NCBI GenBank assembly: GCA_003552345.1
Contig: PULM01000031.1
Coordinates: forward strand, 1-33,181
Length of the DNA stretch: 33,181 nt
Source of the DNA: Ectothiorhodospiraceae bacterium
GTDB taxonomy: Bacteria > Pseudomonadota > Gammaproteobacteria > Nitrococcales > Halorhodospiraceae
Reading direction: 5' to 3'
Positions 1 to 8,264 of this stretch are shown here, one piece after another (the stretch's first letter is position 1; each line of letters begins with the position of its first letter). The position numbers and the translations under genes are program-made. Below the pieces are notes generated by a model. The model saw only the letters and a list, made by a program, of their open reading frames with translations, was not told where the DNA came from and did no database searches.

Positions 1-181
1 CCGATACACCACGGAGATCGTCGCCAACGAGATGCAGATGCTCGACAGCCGCAGCGGCGGGGGCGGCGCCGCCCCGATGGGCGGTGGCGAGCAGCGCCCG
101 GCCCAGGCCCCGGCGGCGGAAACCGGCGGCGGGGGCGCACAGGAGGCCCCGGCGGATTTCGACGACGACATCCCGTTCTAG
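1..181 (+). CDS. ssb: Single-stranded DNA-binding protein, C-terminal part (5' truncated)
   Basis: Open at the left edge; reading frame begins at base 2 and ends at TAG 179-181. The visible 59 residues start with the end of the OB fold (RYTTEIVANEMQML), continue into a Gly/Gln/Pro/Ala-rich disordered linker, and finish with the acidic tip DDDIPF. That tip is the conserved SSB tail which binds repair and replication partners such as exonuclease I, RecO, RecQ and the Pol III chi subunit. SSB coats single-stranded DNA during replication, recombination and repair. The OB-fold core is outside the window. The assignment rests on the tail plus the last beta-strand residues, a combination highly specific to SSB. 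Confidence 0.95.
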   Translation, partial: RYTTEIVANEMQMLDSRSGGGGAAPMGGGEQRPAQAPAAETGGGGAQEAPADFDDDIPF

Positions 182-219
182 CTTACGCCGCAGGCGCGAC
201 TGTTAAAGTTCGACTTACG

Positions 220-245
220 AGGCCCGCAGGACGCGGGCCTTTTTA
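220..245 (+). terminator. Intrinsic terminator of ssb
   Basis: Perfect 8-bp stem AGGCCCGC / GCGGGCCT with loop AGGAC, followed by a T-rich run (TTTTTATT). It lies 38 bases after the ssb stop codon. Confidence 0.85.
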
Positions 246-285
246 TTGGTGGACCGCGGAGACCGGCCCCCGCGGGCGGGGGCGA

Positions 286-2550
286 TCAGGCGGCGCGCGG
301 CACCGGCTCCTGGGCCGGCAGCGTCGTGCGCCGCAGACGCAGGCTGTTGGTCACCACCAGCAGGCTCGAGAGGCTCATCGCCCCGGCGGCCATCATCGGT
401 GAGAGGAGCACACCGAAGAACGGATAGAGCGCCCCGGCGGCCACCGGCATCAGGGTCACGTTGTAGACGAAGGCCCAGAACAGGTTCTGCCGGATGGTCC
501 GGAAGGTCTGGCGCGCCAGCCCCAGCCCCCGCGCCACGCTGCGCGGATCGCCGGCCATGATCACCACGTCCCCGGCCTCGATGGCCACGTCGGTGCCGGT
601 GCCCACGGCCACCCCCACATCCGCCCGGGCCAGCGCCGGGGCATCGTTGATGCCGTCACCGACGAAGGCCACGTGGCGTCCATCGGCCTGCAGATCGCTG
701 ATCGCCGACTCCTTGTCCGCCGGCAACACCTCGGCGCGCACCTCGCGAATGCCCAACTCGGCGGCCACCGCCTCGGCCGTGGCCCGGTCGTCCCCGGTGA
801 GCATCACCGTCCGCAGCCCCAGCCCCTGCAGGGCCACCACGGCGTCCAGGGCACCCGCCTTGATCGGATCGGAGACCGCGATCAGGCCGGCGACGTGGCC
901 ATCGACCGCCACATACATCGGCGTCCGCCCGCGCCGGGCCAGGGCATCCGCGCGGGCGGCCTGATCCGCATCGATCTCCGCGCCCAGCAGCTCCATGTAC
1001 CGCCGCGCCCCGACCGCCACCTCGGCGCCGGCCACCCGACCGCGGACACCGAAGCCGGCCACGGCCTCGACCCCCTCGGCAGCGGGTATGCTCAGGTCGC
1101 GCTCCTGCGCGGCGGTCACCACGGCCGCGCCCAGCGGGTGCTCGCTTTGCGCCTCTACCGCTGCGGCGCGGGCGAGGATGTCATCCTCCTGCCAGTCGCC
1201 GCGGGTGACCAGTTCGGTCAGGGCCGGGCGGCCCTCGGTCAACGTCCCGGTCTTGTCGAGGACCACGGTGTCGATCCCGGCCGCGGCCTGGAAGGCGGCG
1301 CCGCGGCGAAAGAGGATGCCCTGTTCGGCCCCCCGCCCGGTGCCCACCATGATGGCCATCGGCGTGGCCAGGCCCATGGCGCAGGGGCAGGCGATCAGCA
1401 GCACCGCCGCGGCCACGACCAGCCCGTGGTCCACCCCGAAGCCCAGGCCGACCCAGACCACCACCGCGATCAGGGCAAGCACGATCGCCCCCCAGACCAC
1501 CACGCCGGCCACCTTGTCCACCAGGGATTGGATGGGCGGCTTCGACGCCTGCGCCCCCTCGACCATGCGCACGATCTGGCCGAGGACCGTGTCGCCCCCG
1601 ACCCGGGTGGCCCGGAAGGCAAACGCGCCGCTGCCGTTGATGGTGCCGCCGATGACCTCGTCGCCGGCGCCCCGGGCCACCGGCACCGGCTCGCCGGTGA
1701 CCATGGACTCGTCGACGTAACTCGAGCCCTCGATGACCTCGCCGTCGACCGGCACCCGCTCACCCGGGCGCACCAACACCCGCTCGCCGGTCTGCACCTC
1801 CTCCACCGGAACCTCGCGCACCGCGCCATCTCGCTCGATACGCGCCGTCGGCACCTGCAGGGCCATCAGCCGCTGGATGGCCTGGGAGGCCCGGCCACGG
1901 CTCTTGAGCTCGAGGTAGCGGCCAAGCAGGACCAGGGTGATGATCACACCGATGGCCTCGAAGTAGACGCCGCGGGCCTCCTCGGGAAACAGCCCGGGGG
2001 CGATCACGACCGCCGTGGAGTAGCACCACGCCGCCGAGGTACCAAGCATCACCAGGGAGTTCATCTCCGGGGCGAGGCGGCGCAGGGCGGGACCACCATG
2101 GGCAAAGAAGCGCCGTCCCGCCCAGGCCAGCACCGGGGTGGCCAACGCCCACTCGACCCACAGCCAGGCCCGGTCCGGCGCCAAGGCCGCCATGGCATCC
2201 GCCAGTGCCGGCCAGAGCATCGGCCCCATCGCGACAAAGACCAGGGGAACGGTGAGTGCGGCGGCGATCAGCAGATCACGCCAGAGGCCGGCCAGCTCGC
2301 GGTCCCGACCCGCGGCGGCCTCCTCGTCGCTCTTGCGCGCTACGGCGGGGAACCCGCCCCGGGTCAGGGCCTCGGCGATCGTGGCGGGGGTCACCTGGGC
2401 AGGATCGTAGGCGATGCTGGCCCGTTCAGTGGCCAGGCTGACCGAGGCCTCGCTGACCCCCGGCAGCCTGCCGGCGATCCGCTCCACGCGCGCCACGCAG
2501 GAGGCGCAGGACATCCCCTCGACACTCAGCTCGACGCGTGCCTCGGCCAC
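286..2550 (-). CDS. copA: Copper-exporting P1B-type ATPase
   Basis: 754-aa inner-membrane pump that exports Cu(I) from the cytoplasm using ATP. One N-terminal heavy-metal-associated domain is present (GMSCASC, metal Cys15 and Cys18). Membrane helices follow, then the A-domain loop MVTGEPVPV, the transmembrane metal motif C388-P389-C390, the phosphorylation motif DKTGTLT (Asp432) and the hinge motif GDGINDAP (about 631-638). CPC with these motifs is typical of Cu+/Ag+ P1B-1 pumps; silver cannot be excluded. The start is GTG at 2550 with a GGGGAGGG ribosome-binding site, so the length is normal. It sits 30 bases downstream of the copZ-like gene, which would supply Cu(I) to the pump. No CueR-type operator was recognised upstream. 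Confidence 0.95.
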   Translation of the reverse strand: MAEARVELSVEGMSCASCVARVERIAGRLPGVSEASVSLATERASIAYDPAQVTPATIAEALTRGGFPAVARKSDEEAAAGRDRELAGLWRDLLIAAALTVPLVFVAMGPMLWPALADAMAALAPDRAWLWVEWALATPVLAWAGRRFFAHGGPALRRLAPEMNSLVMLGTSAAWCYSTAVVIAPGLFPEEARGVYFEAIGVIITLVLLGRYLELKSRGRASQAIQRLMALQVPTARIERDGAVREVPVEEVQTGERVLVRPGERVPVDGEVIEGSSYVDESMVTGEPVPVARGAGDEVIGGTINGSGAFAFRATRVGGDTVLGQIVRMVEGAQASKPPIQSLVDKVAGVVVWGAIVLALIAVVVWVGLGFGVDHGLVVAAAVLLIACPCAMGLATPMAIMVGTGRGAEQGILFRRGAAFQAAAGIDTVVLDKTGTLTEGRPALTELVTRGDWQEDDILARAAAVEAQSEHPLGAAVVTAAQERDLSIPAAEGVEAVAGFGVRGRVAGAEVAVGARRYMELLGAEIDADQAARADALARRGRTPMYVAVDGHVAGLIAVSDPIKAGALDAVVALQGLGLRTVMLTGDDRATAEAVAAELGIREVRAEVLPADKESAISDLQADGRHVAFVGDGINDAPALARADVGVAVGTGTDVAIEAGDVVIMAGDPRSVARGLGLARQTFRTIRQNLFWAFVYNVTLMPVAAGALYPFFGVLLSPMMAAGAMSLSSLLVVTNSLRLRRTTLPAQEPVPRAA

Positions 2551-2580
2551 TCGCCCTCCCCGCCCCCAGGTTCCGGGGCG

Positions 2581-2793
2581 CTAGTCGTCGGTTACCATAC
2601 CGGTAAAGCCTAACTCTTCCAGACGCTGAGCGACCATCGCCGGATCGGGACGCCCTTCCACCGCGGCCTCATCGTCTGCGGCGCTGACGCTGACCACCCG
2701 CTCGACGCCGGGCAGGCTCTCCAGGGCCTCGCGCACCGAGGCCTCGCAATGGGCGCAGCTCATGCCCTCAATCCGGATTCTGACCATTTCCAT
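2581..2793 (-). CDS. copZ: CopZ-like heavy-metal-associated chaperone
   Basis: 70-aa protein made of a single HMA ferredoxin-like fold with the metal-binding motif GMSCAHC near residues 10-16. Such proteins bind Cu(I) in the cytoplasm and hand it to CopA-type ATPases. It lies 30 bases upstream of copA in the same direction, which supports this role. Its start codon lies inside the 3' end of the sodium-channel gene (26-bp overlap), so translation may be coupled to the channel message. A second ATG two codons downstream is an alternative start. The gene symbol is by family and context. Confidence 0.88.
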   Translation of the reverse strand: MEMVRIRIEGMSCAHCEASVREALESLPGVERVVSVSAADDEAAVEGRPDPAMVAQRLEELGFTGMVTDD

Positions 2794-3670
2794 GACTCGC
2801 TCCGTCTACTTGGATCCGTTGCTCCAGTCGGTCGACTTTCGCGTGTAACTCGCGCAGGTGGCGCAGCATCTCTTCGCGCTCATCGTGCGCCTTCTGCTCC
2901 GAGGCGACCCGCTTCTCTTCCTCTTCTTCCCAGTGCAGGGACTGCATGCTGTTGACGATGATACCGATGAAAAGGTTCAGGACGGTAAAGGCCGAAACCA
3001 GGATGAAGGCGACAAAGTAGAACCACGCCCCGGTGTGCTCTTCCATGACCGGACGCGCGATGGCCTCCGACCAGCTCTCCAGGGTCATCACCTGGAAGAG
3101 CGTGTACATGCTCGCGCCGATGCTGCCGAACCAGTCGGGGAAGGTATTCCCGTAGAGCTCGGTCCCCATGACGGCGAAGACGTAGTAGACCAATCCGAGC
3201 AGCACACCGATCCAGCCGATGCCGGGCAGCGCGCGCAGCAGGGATTCGACGATGACCCGCAGCCGCGAGACCTGGGAGAGCAGACGCAGCAGGCGCAGGA
3301 TGCGCAGCGCCCGGAGCACCGTGTAGGCGCCGGCGTCGGGGACCAGGGAGATGGCCACGATGCTGAAATCGAACAGGTTCCAGGGCCCGCGGAAGAAACG
3401 CGGCCCCCAGGCGAGGATGCGCAGCGCGATCTCCACCACGAAGAAGGCGAGGATGGCCTCATTGATCAACGGGATGGCGCCGCGGCTCCAGGCCACCAGA
3501 TCGTCGGAGGTCTCCAGGCCGAGGGTGACGCCGTTGATGCAGATCACGGCGATGACGGTGTTCTGGAATACTCGCGCCTCGACCAGCGCCTGCAGACGCG
3601 CGTGCCACGCCCGCAGCAGGGACGGTGCCCCGGACCCGTGGTCACTTGAAAAAGCCAAACCCGCCTCCAT
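2768..3670 (-). CDS. BacNav-type voltage-gated sodium channel subunit
   Basis: 300-aa six-helix channel subunit expected to form a homotetramer in the inner membrane. S1 is about 36-53, S2 70-88 and S3 98-111. S4 is about 116-142 with gating arginines every third residue (R120, R123, R126, R129). S5 is 150-170, the pore helix and filter follow, and S6 is 215-243. The filter T196-LESWSE closely matches the TLESW signature of NaChBac/NavAb, indicating Na+ selectivity. After S6 there is an acidic neck (EEEEE) and a coiled coil (about 260-287), as in other BacNav proteins. Known family roles include Na+ entry linked to motility, chemotaxis and pH homeostasis in alkaliphiles and halophiles. The reason for its overlap with copZ is unknown. 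Confidence 0.93.
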   Translation of the reverse strand: MEAGLAFSSDHGSGAPSLLRAWHARLQALVEARVFQNTVIAVICINGVTLGLETSDDLVAWSRGAIPLINEAILAFFVVEIALRILAWGPRFFRGPWNLFDFSIVAISLVPDAGAYTVLRALRILRLLRLLSQVSRLRVIVESLLRALPGIGWIGVLLGLVYYVFAVMGTELYGNTFPDWFGSIGASMYTLFQVMTLESWSEAIARPVMEEHTGAWFYFVAFILVSAFTVLNLFIGIIVNSMQSLHWEEEEEKRVASEQKAHDEREEMLRHLRELHAKVDRLEQRIQVDGASHGNGQNPD

Positions 3671-3672
3671 CT
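3645..3672 (+). promoter_or_regulatory. Candidate sigma32 (heat-shock) promoter for hsp20
   Basis: CTTGAA (3645-3650), a perfect sigma32 -35 core, is followed after 14 bases by CTCCATCT (3665-3672), matching the -10 consensus CCCCATNT at all but one defined position. A transcript would start near 3680, about 75 bases before the hsp20 ATG. The site overlaps the first codons of the divergent channel gene. Confidence 0.6.
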
Positions 3673-3753
3673 TTACCGGTACGGACGGGGAGGCCGCCCA
3701 CCGGCCCCCGCTCCGAGGAACCCCCCAGTATAACCAGACAGGAGGTGATGCGT

Positions 3754-4224
3754 ATGGCCATCATGCGTTACGACCCCTGGAGCACGCTGCGTGATCTGCA
3801 GAGCGATCTCGACCGGATCTTCGCCCCGGGCTCCGCTCGCCCCGGCGCGATGATGCGCTCCGGCGAAGACAATGGCGAGACTGCCAGCAACTGGCTACCC
3901 GCCGTGGACATCCGCGAGGATGAGCAGAACTACGTGGTCCACGTGGACCTGCCGGGCGTCTCCCCCGAGGAGATCGACGTGGCCATGGACAACGGCATGC
4001 TGACCATCAAGGGCCAACGCGAGTCGGAGGAGACCGAGAGCGGCGCCAACTGGAAGCGCATGGAGCGGGTCCGCGGCACGTTCTTCCGCCGCTTCACGCT
4101 GCCGGACAACGTGGACGCGGAACGGATCGAGGCCCGCGCCCACAATGGCGTTCTGGAGGTCACCGTGCCCAAGCGTCAGGAAGAGCCCGCCAAGCGCATC
4201 CAGGTGCAGCCCGCCAACGAGTGA
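3754..4224 (+). CDS. Hsp20-family small heat-shock protein
   Basis: 156-aa ATP-independent holdase that binds unfolding proteins and assembles into large oligomers. The N-terminal MRYDPWSTLRDLQSDLDRIF is typical of bacterial class A Hsp20. The alpha-crystallin domain runs from about 45 to 145 and ends with the conserved A-x3-N-G-V-L element (ARAHNGVLEVTVPK). The C-terminal tail carries an I-x-V anchor (IQV). The ORF track starts at 3625, but a strong AGGAGGT (3740-3746) places the start at ATG 3754, seven bases downstream; an ATG at 3748 is too close to it. A sigma32-like promoter lies upstream and an intrinsic terminator follows, so this looks like a monocistronic heat-shock gene. Confidence 0.95.
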   Translation: MAIMRYDPWSTLRDLQSDLDRIFAPGSARPGAMMRSGEDNGETASNWLPAVDIREDEQNYVVHVDLPGVSPEEIDVAMDNGMLTIKGQRESEETESGANWKRMERVRGTFFRRFTLPDNVDAERIEARAHNGVLEVTVPKRQEEPAKRIQVQPANE

Positions 4225-4250
4225 GGCGCTGCGTCCAGCAACACCCAACC

Positions 4251-4274
4251 GCCGCGGCCCCGCCGCGGCTTTTT
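4251..4274 (+). terminator. Intrinsic terminator of hsp20
   Basis: 8-bp GCCGCGGC stem on both sides of a CCC loop, followed by TTTTT, 26 bases after the hsp20 stop. Confidence 0.9.
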
Positions 4275-4342
4275 CGTGTCGTCCGGCCGCCGGCAACGGA
4301 GCGGGGTTCCCCGACGGCGCGACGAGGCGCATACTGCCGGGC

Positions 4343-4705
4343 ATGAAGGAGCGAGGTTGGAGAGCGCGAATCGGCCCTAGCCTGCTACTCGGCGCGCTGT
4401 TGGTGAGCGGGTGCACCGGTTACGGTCAGCAACCCGGTGCGGAGCAGCCCGAGCCGCGGCCGGACTACGCCGACCCGAGGCAGTGGCCCGGCGGCCAGCA
4501 GCTGGACCCGGACGCCGGAGACCGCCAGGCCCGGGACGAGATGCGCGCCACGGGCACCGAGATGCGCAACCTGGGCCGCGACGCCGAATTCCAGGAGGGT
4601 TTCCGGGAACTTCAGCAGGGGATCCGCCGTGAGCAGTCGGAGATCCTCGGCACCTTCCCGGAGATCTACGGCCGCGACGCCTGGCGGCGCTTCCCGCAGC
4701 GCTAA
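4343..4705 (+). CDS. Putative small lipoprotein, function unknown
   Basis: 120-aa protein with a short basic N-terminus (MKERGWRAR), a hydrophobic stretch and a lipobox LLVSGC. It is expected to be a lipid-anchored envelope protein. The mature part is Pro/Gln/Arg-rich, then an amphipathic segment with repeated Glu/Arg/Gln (about 70-105), probably helical. I do not recognise a family. ATG 4343 is chosen because it gives the signal peptide directly; the upstream extension in the ORF track overlaps the hsp20 terminator. The gene converges on uspA, with only 5 bases between the two stop codons. Confidence 0.75.
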   Translation: MKERGWRARIGPSLLLGALLVSGCTGYGQQPGAEQPEPRPDYADPRQWPGGQQLDPDAGDRQARDEMRATGTEMRNLGRDAEFQEGFRELQQGIRREQSEILGTFPEIYGRDAWRRFPQR

Positions 4706-4710
4706 CGCCC

Positions 4711-5157
4711 CTAGCCGTCCCGGCCGTGGGGCACCACCACCACCGGGCAGCTGGCGTGCTGCAGCACCTGGTGGCTGACGGAGCCGAGCAGCAGACCGGC
4801 AAATCCGCCGTGCCCGCGGCTGCCCACCACGAACAGCTCCGCATCCTGCCCTGCCTGGTCGAGCAGCGTGCCGACGATCCCGTGGCGCTCGGCGTGGACG
4901 ACCTCCCTGCGGATCTCCACCCCGGCCGGAACCTCGCCGACGCCGCCCACCGCGCGGTCGAGGATCGCCTGCGCCTCCGCCTCCAGCTCCGATGCGGCGG
5001 GCGCCACCAGGACGCCGAGATCGGAGTCGAGGTAGCGCCGGTCGATGACGTAGACCGCCCGCACCGGGCAACCGCGCAGCGACGCCTCGTGGACCGCCCA
5101 ATTGAGGGCGCGCTGCGCGCCTTCGGAGCCGTCCATACCCACCACTATCGAACTCAT
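4711..5157 (-). CDS. Universal stress protein, UspA family (ATP-binding type)
   Basis: 148-aa single Usp domain. It begins with the typical first strand IVVGMDGSEGAQRAL and near the C-terminus has the nucleotide-binding signature G-2x-G-9x-G-S (GSRGHGGFAGLLLGS). This marks it as an ATP-binding Usp of the MJ0577 kind rather than E. coli UspA itself. These cytosolic dimers are linked to survival under starvation and stress, but their molecular action is poorly defined. The start is moved to ATG 5157, which has an AAGGGGGG ribosome-binding site; the track's 13-residue extension lacks Usp character. It is divergent from cstA, itself a starvation-type gene, so the two may respond to similar conditions. 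Confidence 0.92.
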   Translation of the reverse strand: MSSIVVGMDGSEGAQRALNWAVHEASLRGCPVRAVYVIDRRYLDSDLGVLVAPAASELEAEAQAILDRAVGGVGEVPAGVEIRREVVHAERHGIVGTLLDQAGQDAELFVVGSRGHGGFAGLLLGSVSHQVLQHASCPVVVVPHGRDG

Positions 5158-5199
5158 AAGCCCCCCTTGGGTCGTGCAGGCTGTTTTTCGGCGCACCGC

Positions 5200-5211
5200 C
5201 TGGATTATAGT
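5200..5211 (+). promoter_or_regulatory. Possible -10 element of cstA
   Basis: TATAGT at 5206-5211 is close to the sigma70 -10 consensus and would give a leader of about 35 bases. No clear -35 element is visible 16-18 bases upstream, so this is a weak call. The leader contains two GGA triplets in GGGGAAAGGAAGG overlapping the ribosome-binding site, the kind of element CsrA binds in E. coli cstA. Confidence 0.3.
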
Positions 5212-5252
5212 CCACTGACTACCGGCACAGACTACGGGGAAAGGAAGGCGAA

Positions 5253-7025
5253 ATGAATGCCATCTGGCTTGCTGTTGCCGTCGTTGCCCTCTACATCGTC
5301 GGCTGGCTCTGGTACTCGCGGTTCCTTGCGGAGCGGATCTACTGCCTGGATCCGCGTTTCACCCCCCCGGCCCATCGCTACCGGGATGGCGTCGACTTCG
5401 TCCCGACCAACAAGTGGGTACTCTGGGGGCACCATTTCACCTCGGTCGCTGGCGCCGCGCCGATCGTCGGGCCGGCCATCGCCATGTACTGGGGCTGGGG
5501 GCCGGCACTGGCTTGGGTGGCCCTGGGCACGGTCTTCGCCGCCGGCGTCCACGACTTCGGCGCCCTGGTGCTCTCCAACCGGCACCGCGGGCAGTCGGTG
5601 GGCACGATGGCCAACCGGCTCATCGGCCGCCGCGCCAAGCTCCTGTTCCTGTTCATCATCCTGATCCTCATCCTGATGGTGAACGCCGTCTTCGCCTGGG
5701 TGATCGCCAATCTATTCATCACCAATCCGGCGGCCGTCCTGCCCGTGATCCTGCAGGTACCGGTGGCGATCTGGATCGGGTACATGGTGTTGCGCCGCGG
5801 CGGCAGCCTGCTGGTGCCCTCGCTGATCGCCCTGGTGATCATGTACGGCACGGCGATCCTGACCACGCATTACGAGTTCCTCCAGATCGACCTGGTGCGC
5901 TGGTTTGGCGGCGAGGGTGAGACCACGGCGCTGTTCGGGCTCGAGGCCACCCCGGCAAGCTTCCTGGTCTGGATCCTGGTGCTATTGGCCTACGTCTACT
6001 TCGCCAGTACGCTGCCGGTCTGGAAGCTGCTGCAGCCACGGGACTACATCAACGCGCAGCAGCTGGTCGTCGGCCTGGGCATCCTCTACATCGGCCTGTT
6101 CGTGATGCAGCCTGAGGTCACGGCACCGGCCTACAACACCGAGGCGACCACCTCCTGGTTCCCGTTGCTGTTCATCACCATCGCCTGTGGCGCCATCTCC
6201 GGCTTCCACGGCCTGGTGGCCTCGGGCACCAGCTCGAAGCAGCTGGACAAGGAGACCGATGCCCGCACCGTGGGCTACCTGGGGGCGCTCGGCGAAGGCA
6301 CGCTGGCGCTGATCACCATCATCGCGGTGGCCACGCTGTTCGCCAGCACCGCCGAGTTCACCGACAGCTACTCGAGCTTCGCCGCCGCCGGCCAGGCCGG
6401 GGTCGGCAACTTCGTCGAGGGGGCTTCGCAGCTGGCCGGCGGCATCGGCATCCCCTCCGACGTGGCGGCCACCATCGTCGCCCTGATCATCGTCTGCTTC
6501 GCCGCCACCACGCTGGACTCCGCGGTGCGCCTGCTGCGCTATATCATCGGCGAGCTGGGCACCGAGTACCGCATCCCCAACCTCACCCGCCGTCACGTGG
6601 CCACCTCGCTGGCCGTGGGCCTGACCGCCTTCCTGGTGCTGGTCCCCGACGGCGGCGAGGGGCTGGGCTCCGGGGGGTATCTGCTCTGGCCGCTGGTCGG
6701 GACCTCCAACCAGCTGCTGGCCGGGATCACCCTGATGCTGATCTCGCTGTGGCTCTACCGGAAGGGCCGCAGCCCCATCCCGACGCTCATCCCGATGGTC
6801 TTCCTGCTGGCGATGACCATCTGGGCGATGACCGAGCAGGTGGTCCTGGAGTGGTCCGGGCTGCGCGAGGCGGATGCCGAGTGGCTGCTCTTCGGCCTGG
6901 GCGCGGTAATCCTGGGCTTCGCCATCTGGATCCTGCTCGAGGCGGTGCGGCTGTTCCGCAGCCGTGACGAACTCGAGGCGCTGCGCGACCCGGCCGACGA
7001 AGAGCCGGAGCGGGAGCGCTCATGA
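5253..7025 (+). CDS. cstA: CstA/BtsT-family carbon-starvation carrier (probable pyruvate or peptide transporter)
   Basis: 590-aa polytopic inner-membrane protein. The family signature is near residues 50-80: VPTNKWVLWGHHFTSVAGA followed by PIVGPAIA and a GWGPA segment. More than a dozen hydrophobic helices follow. CstA and BtsT of E. coli import pyruvate, and CstA is also linked to peptide use during starvation. This protein is shorter than E. coli CstA (about 700 aa), mostly from shorter loops and C-terminus. The start ATG 5253 follows AAGGAAGG at good spacing. It overlaps the next gene by 4 bases (ATGA), so it forms an operon with the Cys-Cys protein and the ArsA-like ATPase. The substrate is not determinable from sequence. 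Confidence 0.92.
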   Translation: MNAIWLAVAVVALYIVGWLWYSRFLAERIYCLDPRFTPPAHRYRDGVDFVPTNKWVLWGHHFTSVAGAAPIVGPAIAMYWGWGPALAWVALGTVFAAGVHDFGALVLSNRHRGQSVGTMANRLIGRRAKLLFLFIILILILMVNAVFAWVIANLFITNPAAVLPVILQVPVAIWIGYMVLRRGGSLLVPSLIALVIMYGTAILTTHYEFLQIDLVRWFGGEGETTALFGLEATPASFLVWILVLLAYVYFASTLPVWKLLQPRDYINAQQLVVGLGILYIGLFVMQPEVTAPAYNTEATTSWFPLLFITIACGAISGFHGLVASGTSSKQLDKETDARTVGYLGALGEGTLALITIIAVATLFASTAEFTDSYSSFAAAGQAGVGNFVEGASQLAGGIGIPSDVAATIVALIIVCFAATTLDSAVRLLRYIIGELGTEYRIPNLTRRHVATSLAVGLTAFLVLVPDGGEGLGSGGYLLWPLVGTSNQLLAGITLMLISLWLYRKGRSPIPTLIPMVFLLAMTIWAMTEQVVLEWSGLREADAEWLLFGLGAVILGFAIWILLEAVRLFRSRDELEALRDPADEEPERERS

Positions 7026-7300
7026 GCCCCGCCGAAGGCTCCTGGTGGGAGCTGCTCGGGCGGCTGGTCCGCGGCTACGACCAGTCGCTGCGCCTGGGCC
7101 ACGAGGCCGAGGTCCGGCGCGAGCTGCAGGAGCAGGAGGATATTGTCCTCCTGCTCCTCTTCGGCGAGGCCATGGGGCTGCCCAACCCGGCCTCCTACTA
7201 CACTCTGGAGCTCTACCCGGCGCTGATCGAGTCCTACCATGAGTGGCACCAGCGCATGGGGATGGACCACTCGCCACTGGATCACATCCGCTGCTGCTAG
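7022..7300 (+). CDS. Small Cys-Cys-terminated protein between cstA and arsA-like gene
   Basis: 92-aa, probably soluble, charged protein whose last residues are HIRCC. It has an acidic, Gln/Glu-rich middle (RRELQEQEDIVLLLLFGEA) and a C-terminal segment ending in YHEWHQRMGMDHSPLDH then the vicinal cysteines. It is translationally coupled to cstA. From memory it resembles the family named 'cory-CC-star'; I could not verify this. In enterobacteria the gene after cstA/btsT encodes YbdD/YjiX, another small protein ending in Cys-Cys, so the position and terminal motif are shared although the bodies do not look alike. The His residues and terminal CC suggest metal or redox chemistry, but this is inference. 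Confidence 0.82.
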   Translation: MSPAEGSWWELLGRLVRGYDQSLRLGHEAEVRRELQEQEDIVLLLLFGEAMGLPNPASYYTLELYPALIESYHEWHQRMGMDHSPLDHIRCC

Positions 7301-7328
7301 GCGGCGCCACTTGGGGCCCGGATGCGTG

Positions 7329-8264
7329 ATGGACCAGCCGATCCTCTTTTTCTCCGGCAAGGGCGGCGTGGGCAAGACCACCACGGCGGCCGCCCATGCC
7401 CTGGCCGCGGCGGACAGCGGGCAACGGGGCCTGCTGGTCTCCACCGACCCGGCGCACAACCTCGGTGACGCCTTCGGGCGACCGCTGGGCGGGCAACCCA
7501 CCCGGGTGGCCGCGAACCTCGACGCCATCGAGATCGACCCGGATGCCGAGTGTGCCCGCTACATCGAGCAGGTGAAGCAGAACATCCGGGCTACGGTCCG
7601 CTCGACCATGCTCGAGGAGGCGGAACGGCAGATCGACATGGCCGGCCGCGCCCCGGGGGCGTACGAGGCGGCGCTGTTTGACCGCATGGTGGCCATCCTG
7701 CTGGACGAGGCGCACCCGGGCGAGGCGCGGGGCTACGATCGGGTGGTCTTCGACACCGCACCCACGGGGCACACCATCCGGCTGCTCAGCCTCCCCGAAC
7801 TCATGGGCGCCTGGGTGGACGGACTGCTGCGTCGCCGCTCGGAGCACAACCGGGAGCGCTCGCAGTGGCTCGGCGACGGCGAGGTGCCCGAGGACCCGCT
7901 CTACGACCTGCTCAGTGAGCGGCGCCGGCGGATCGCCCGGGTGCGTGATCTGATGCTGGATCCGGCCGTGACGGCCTTCGTGTTTGTCCTCACCCCGGAA
8001 CACCTGCCGGTGGAGGAGACGCGGCGCGCGCTGGCGGAACTCGACAGCCACCAGCTGCGGGTGGGGGCGCTGGTGATCAACAAGGTGCTACCCGAGGAGG
8101 CCGACGGCGCCTTCGTGGCCCGCCGCCGGGAGGCGGAGGCGGAGCACCTGGCGGCGATCGAGCGCCACTTCGGTGACCGGCGGCGCTACTACGTGCCGCT
8201 GCAGGCCGCCGATGTGCGCGACCTGGACGACCTGCGCGCCATCGCCAGGCACCTCCGGGACTGA
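7329..8264 (+). CDS. ArsA/TRC40-Get3-family ATPase
   Basis: 311-aa deviant-Walker ATPase. The P-loop near the N-terminus is GKGGVGKTT with the signature lysine (Lys11). Switch I is DPAHNLGD and switch II is DTAPTGHT, both typical of ArsA/Get3. Members drive arsenite export (ArsA) or deliver tail-anchored membrane proteins (Get3). I see no ArsB/ArsR partner, so arsenic export is unlikely. The Get3 CxxC zinc motif is not evident. It follows cstA and the Cys-Cys protein by 28 bases, which suggests action on one of them. ATG 7329 is chosen because it puts the P-loop at residues 10-18; the track's longer start adds a segment overlapping the previous gene. Confidence 0.9.
   Translation: MDQPILFFSGKGGVGKTTTAAAHALAAADSGQRGLLVSTDPAHNLGDAFGRPLGGQPTRVAANLDAIEIDPDAECARYIEQVKQNIRATVRSTMLEEAERQIDMAGRAPGAYEAALFDRMVAILLDEAHPGEARGYDRVVFDTAPTGHTIRLLSLPELMGAWVDGLLRRRSEHNRERSQWLGDGEVPEDPLYDLLSERRRRIARVRDLMLDPAVTAFVFVLTPEHLPVEETRRALAELDSHQLRVGALVINKVLPEEADGAFVARRREAEAEHLAAIERHFGDRRRYYVPLQAADVRDLDDLRAIARHLRD

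Noticed and set aside
673-2613. 646-aa plus-strand ORF opposite copA
   Set aside because: Shadow frame of copA; rich in His/Gly/Asp/Arg with no motif, while copA has all its catalytic motifs.
7329-8264. Arsenic-resistance operon
   Set aside because: Only an ArsA-like ATPase is present; no arsB, arsC, arsD or arsR nearby, and the neighbours are cstA and a Cys-Cys protein.
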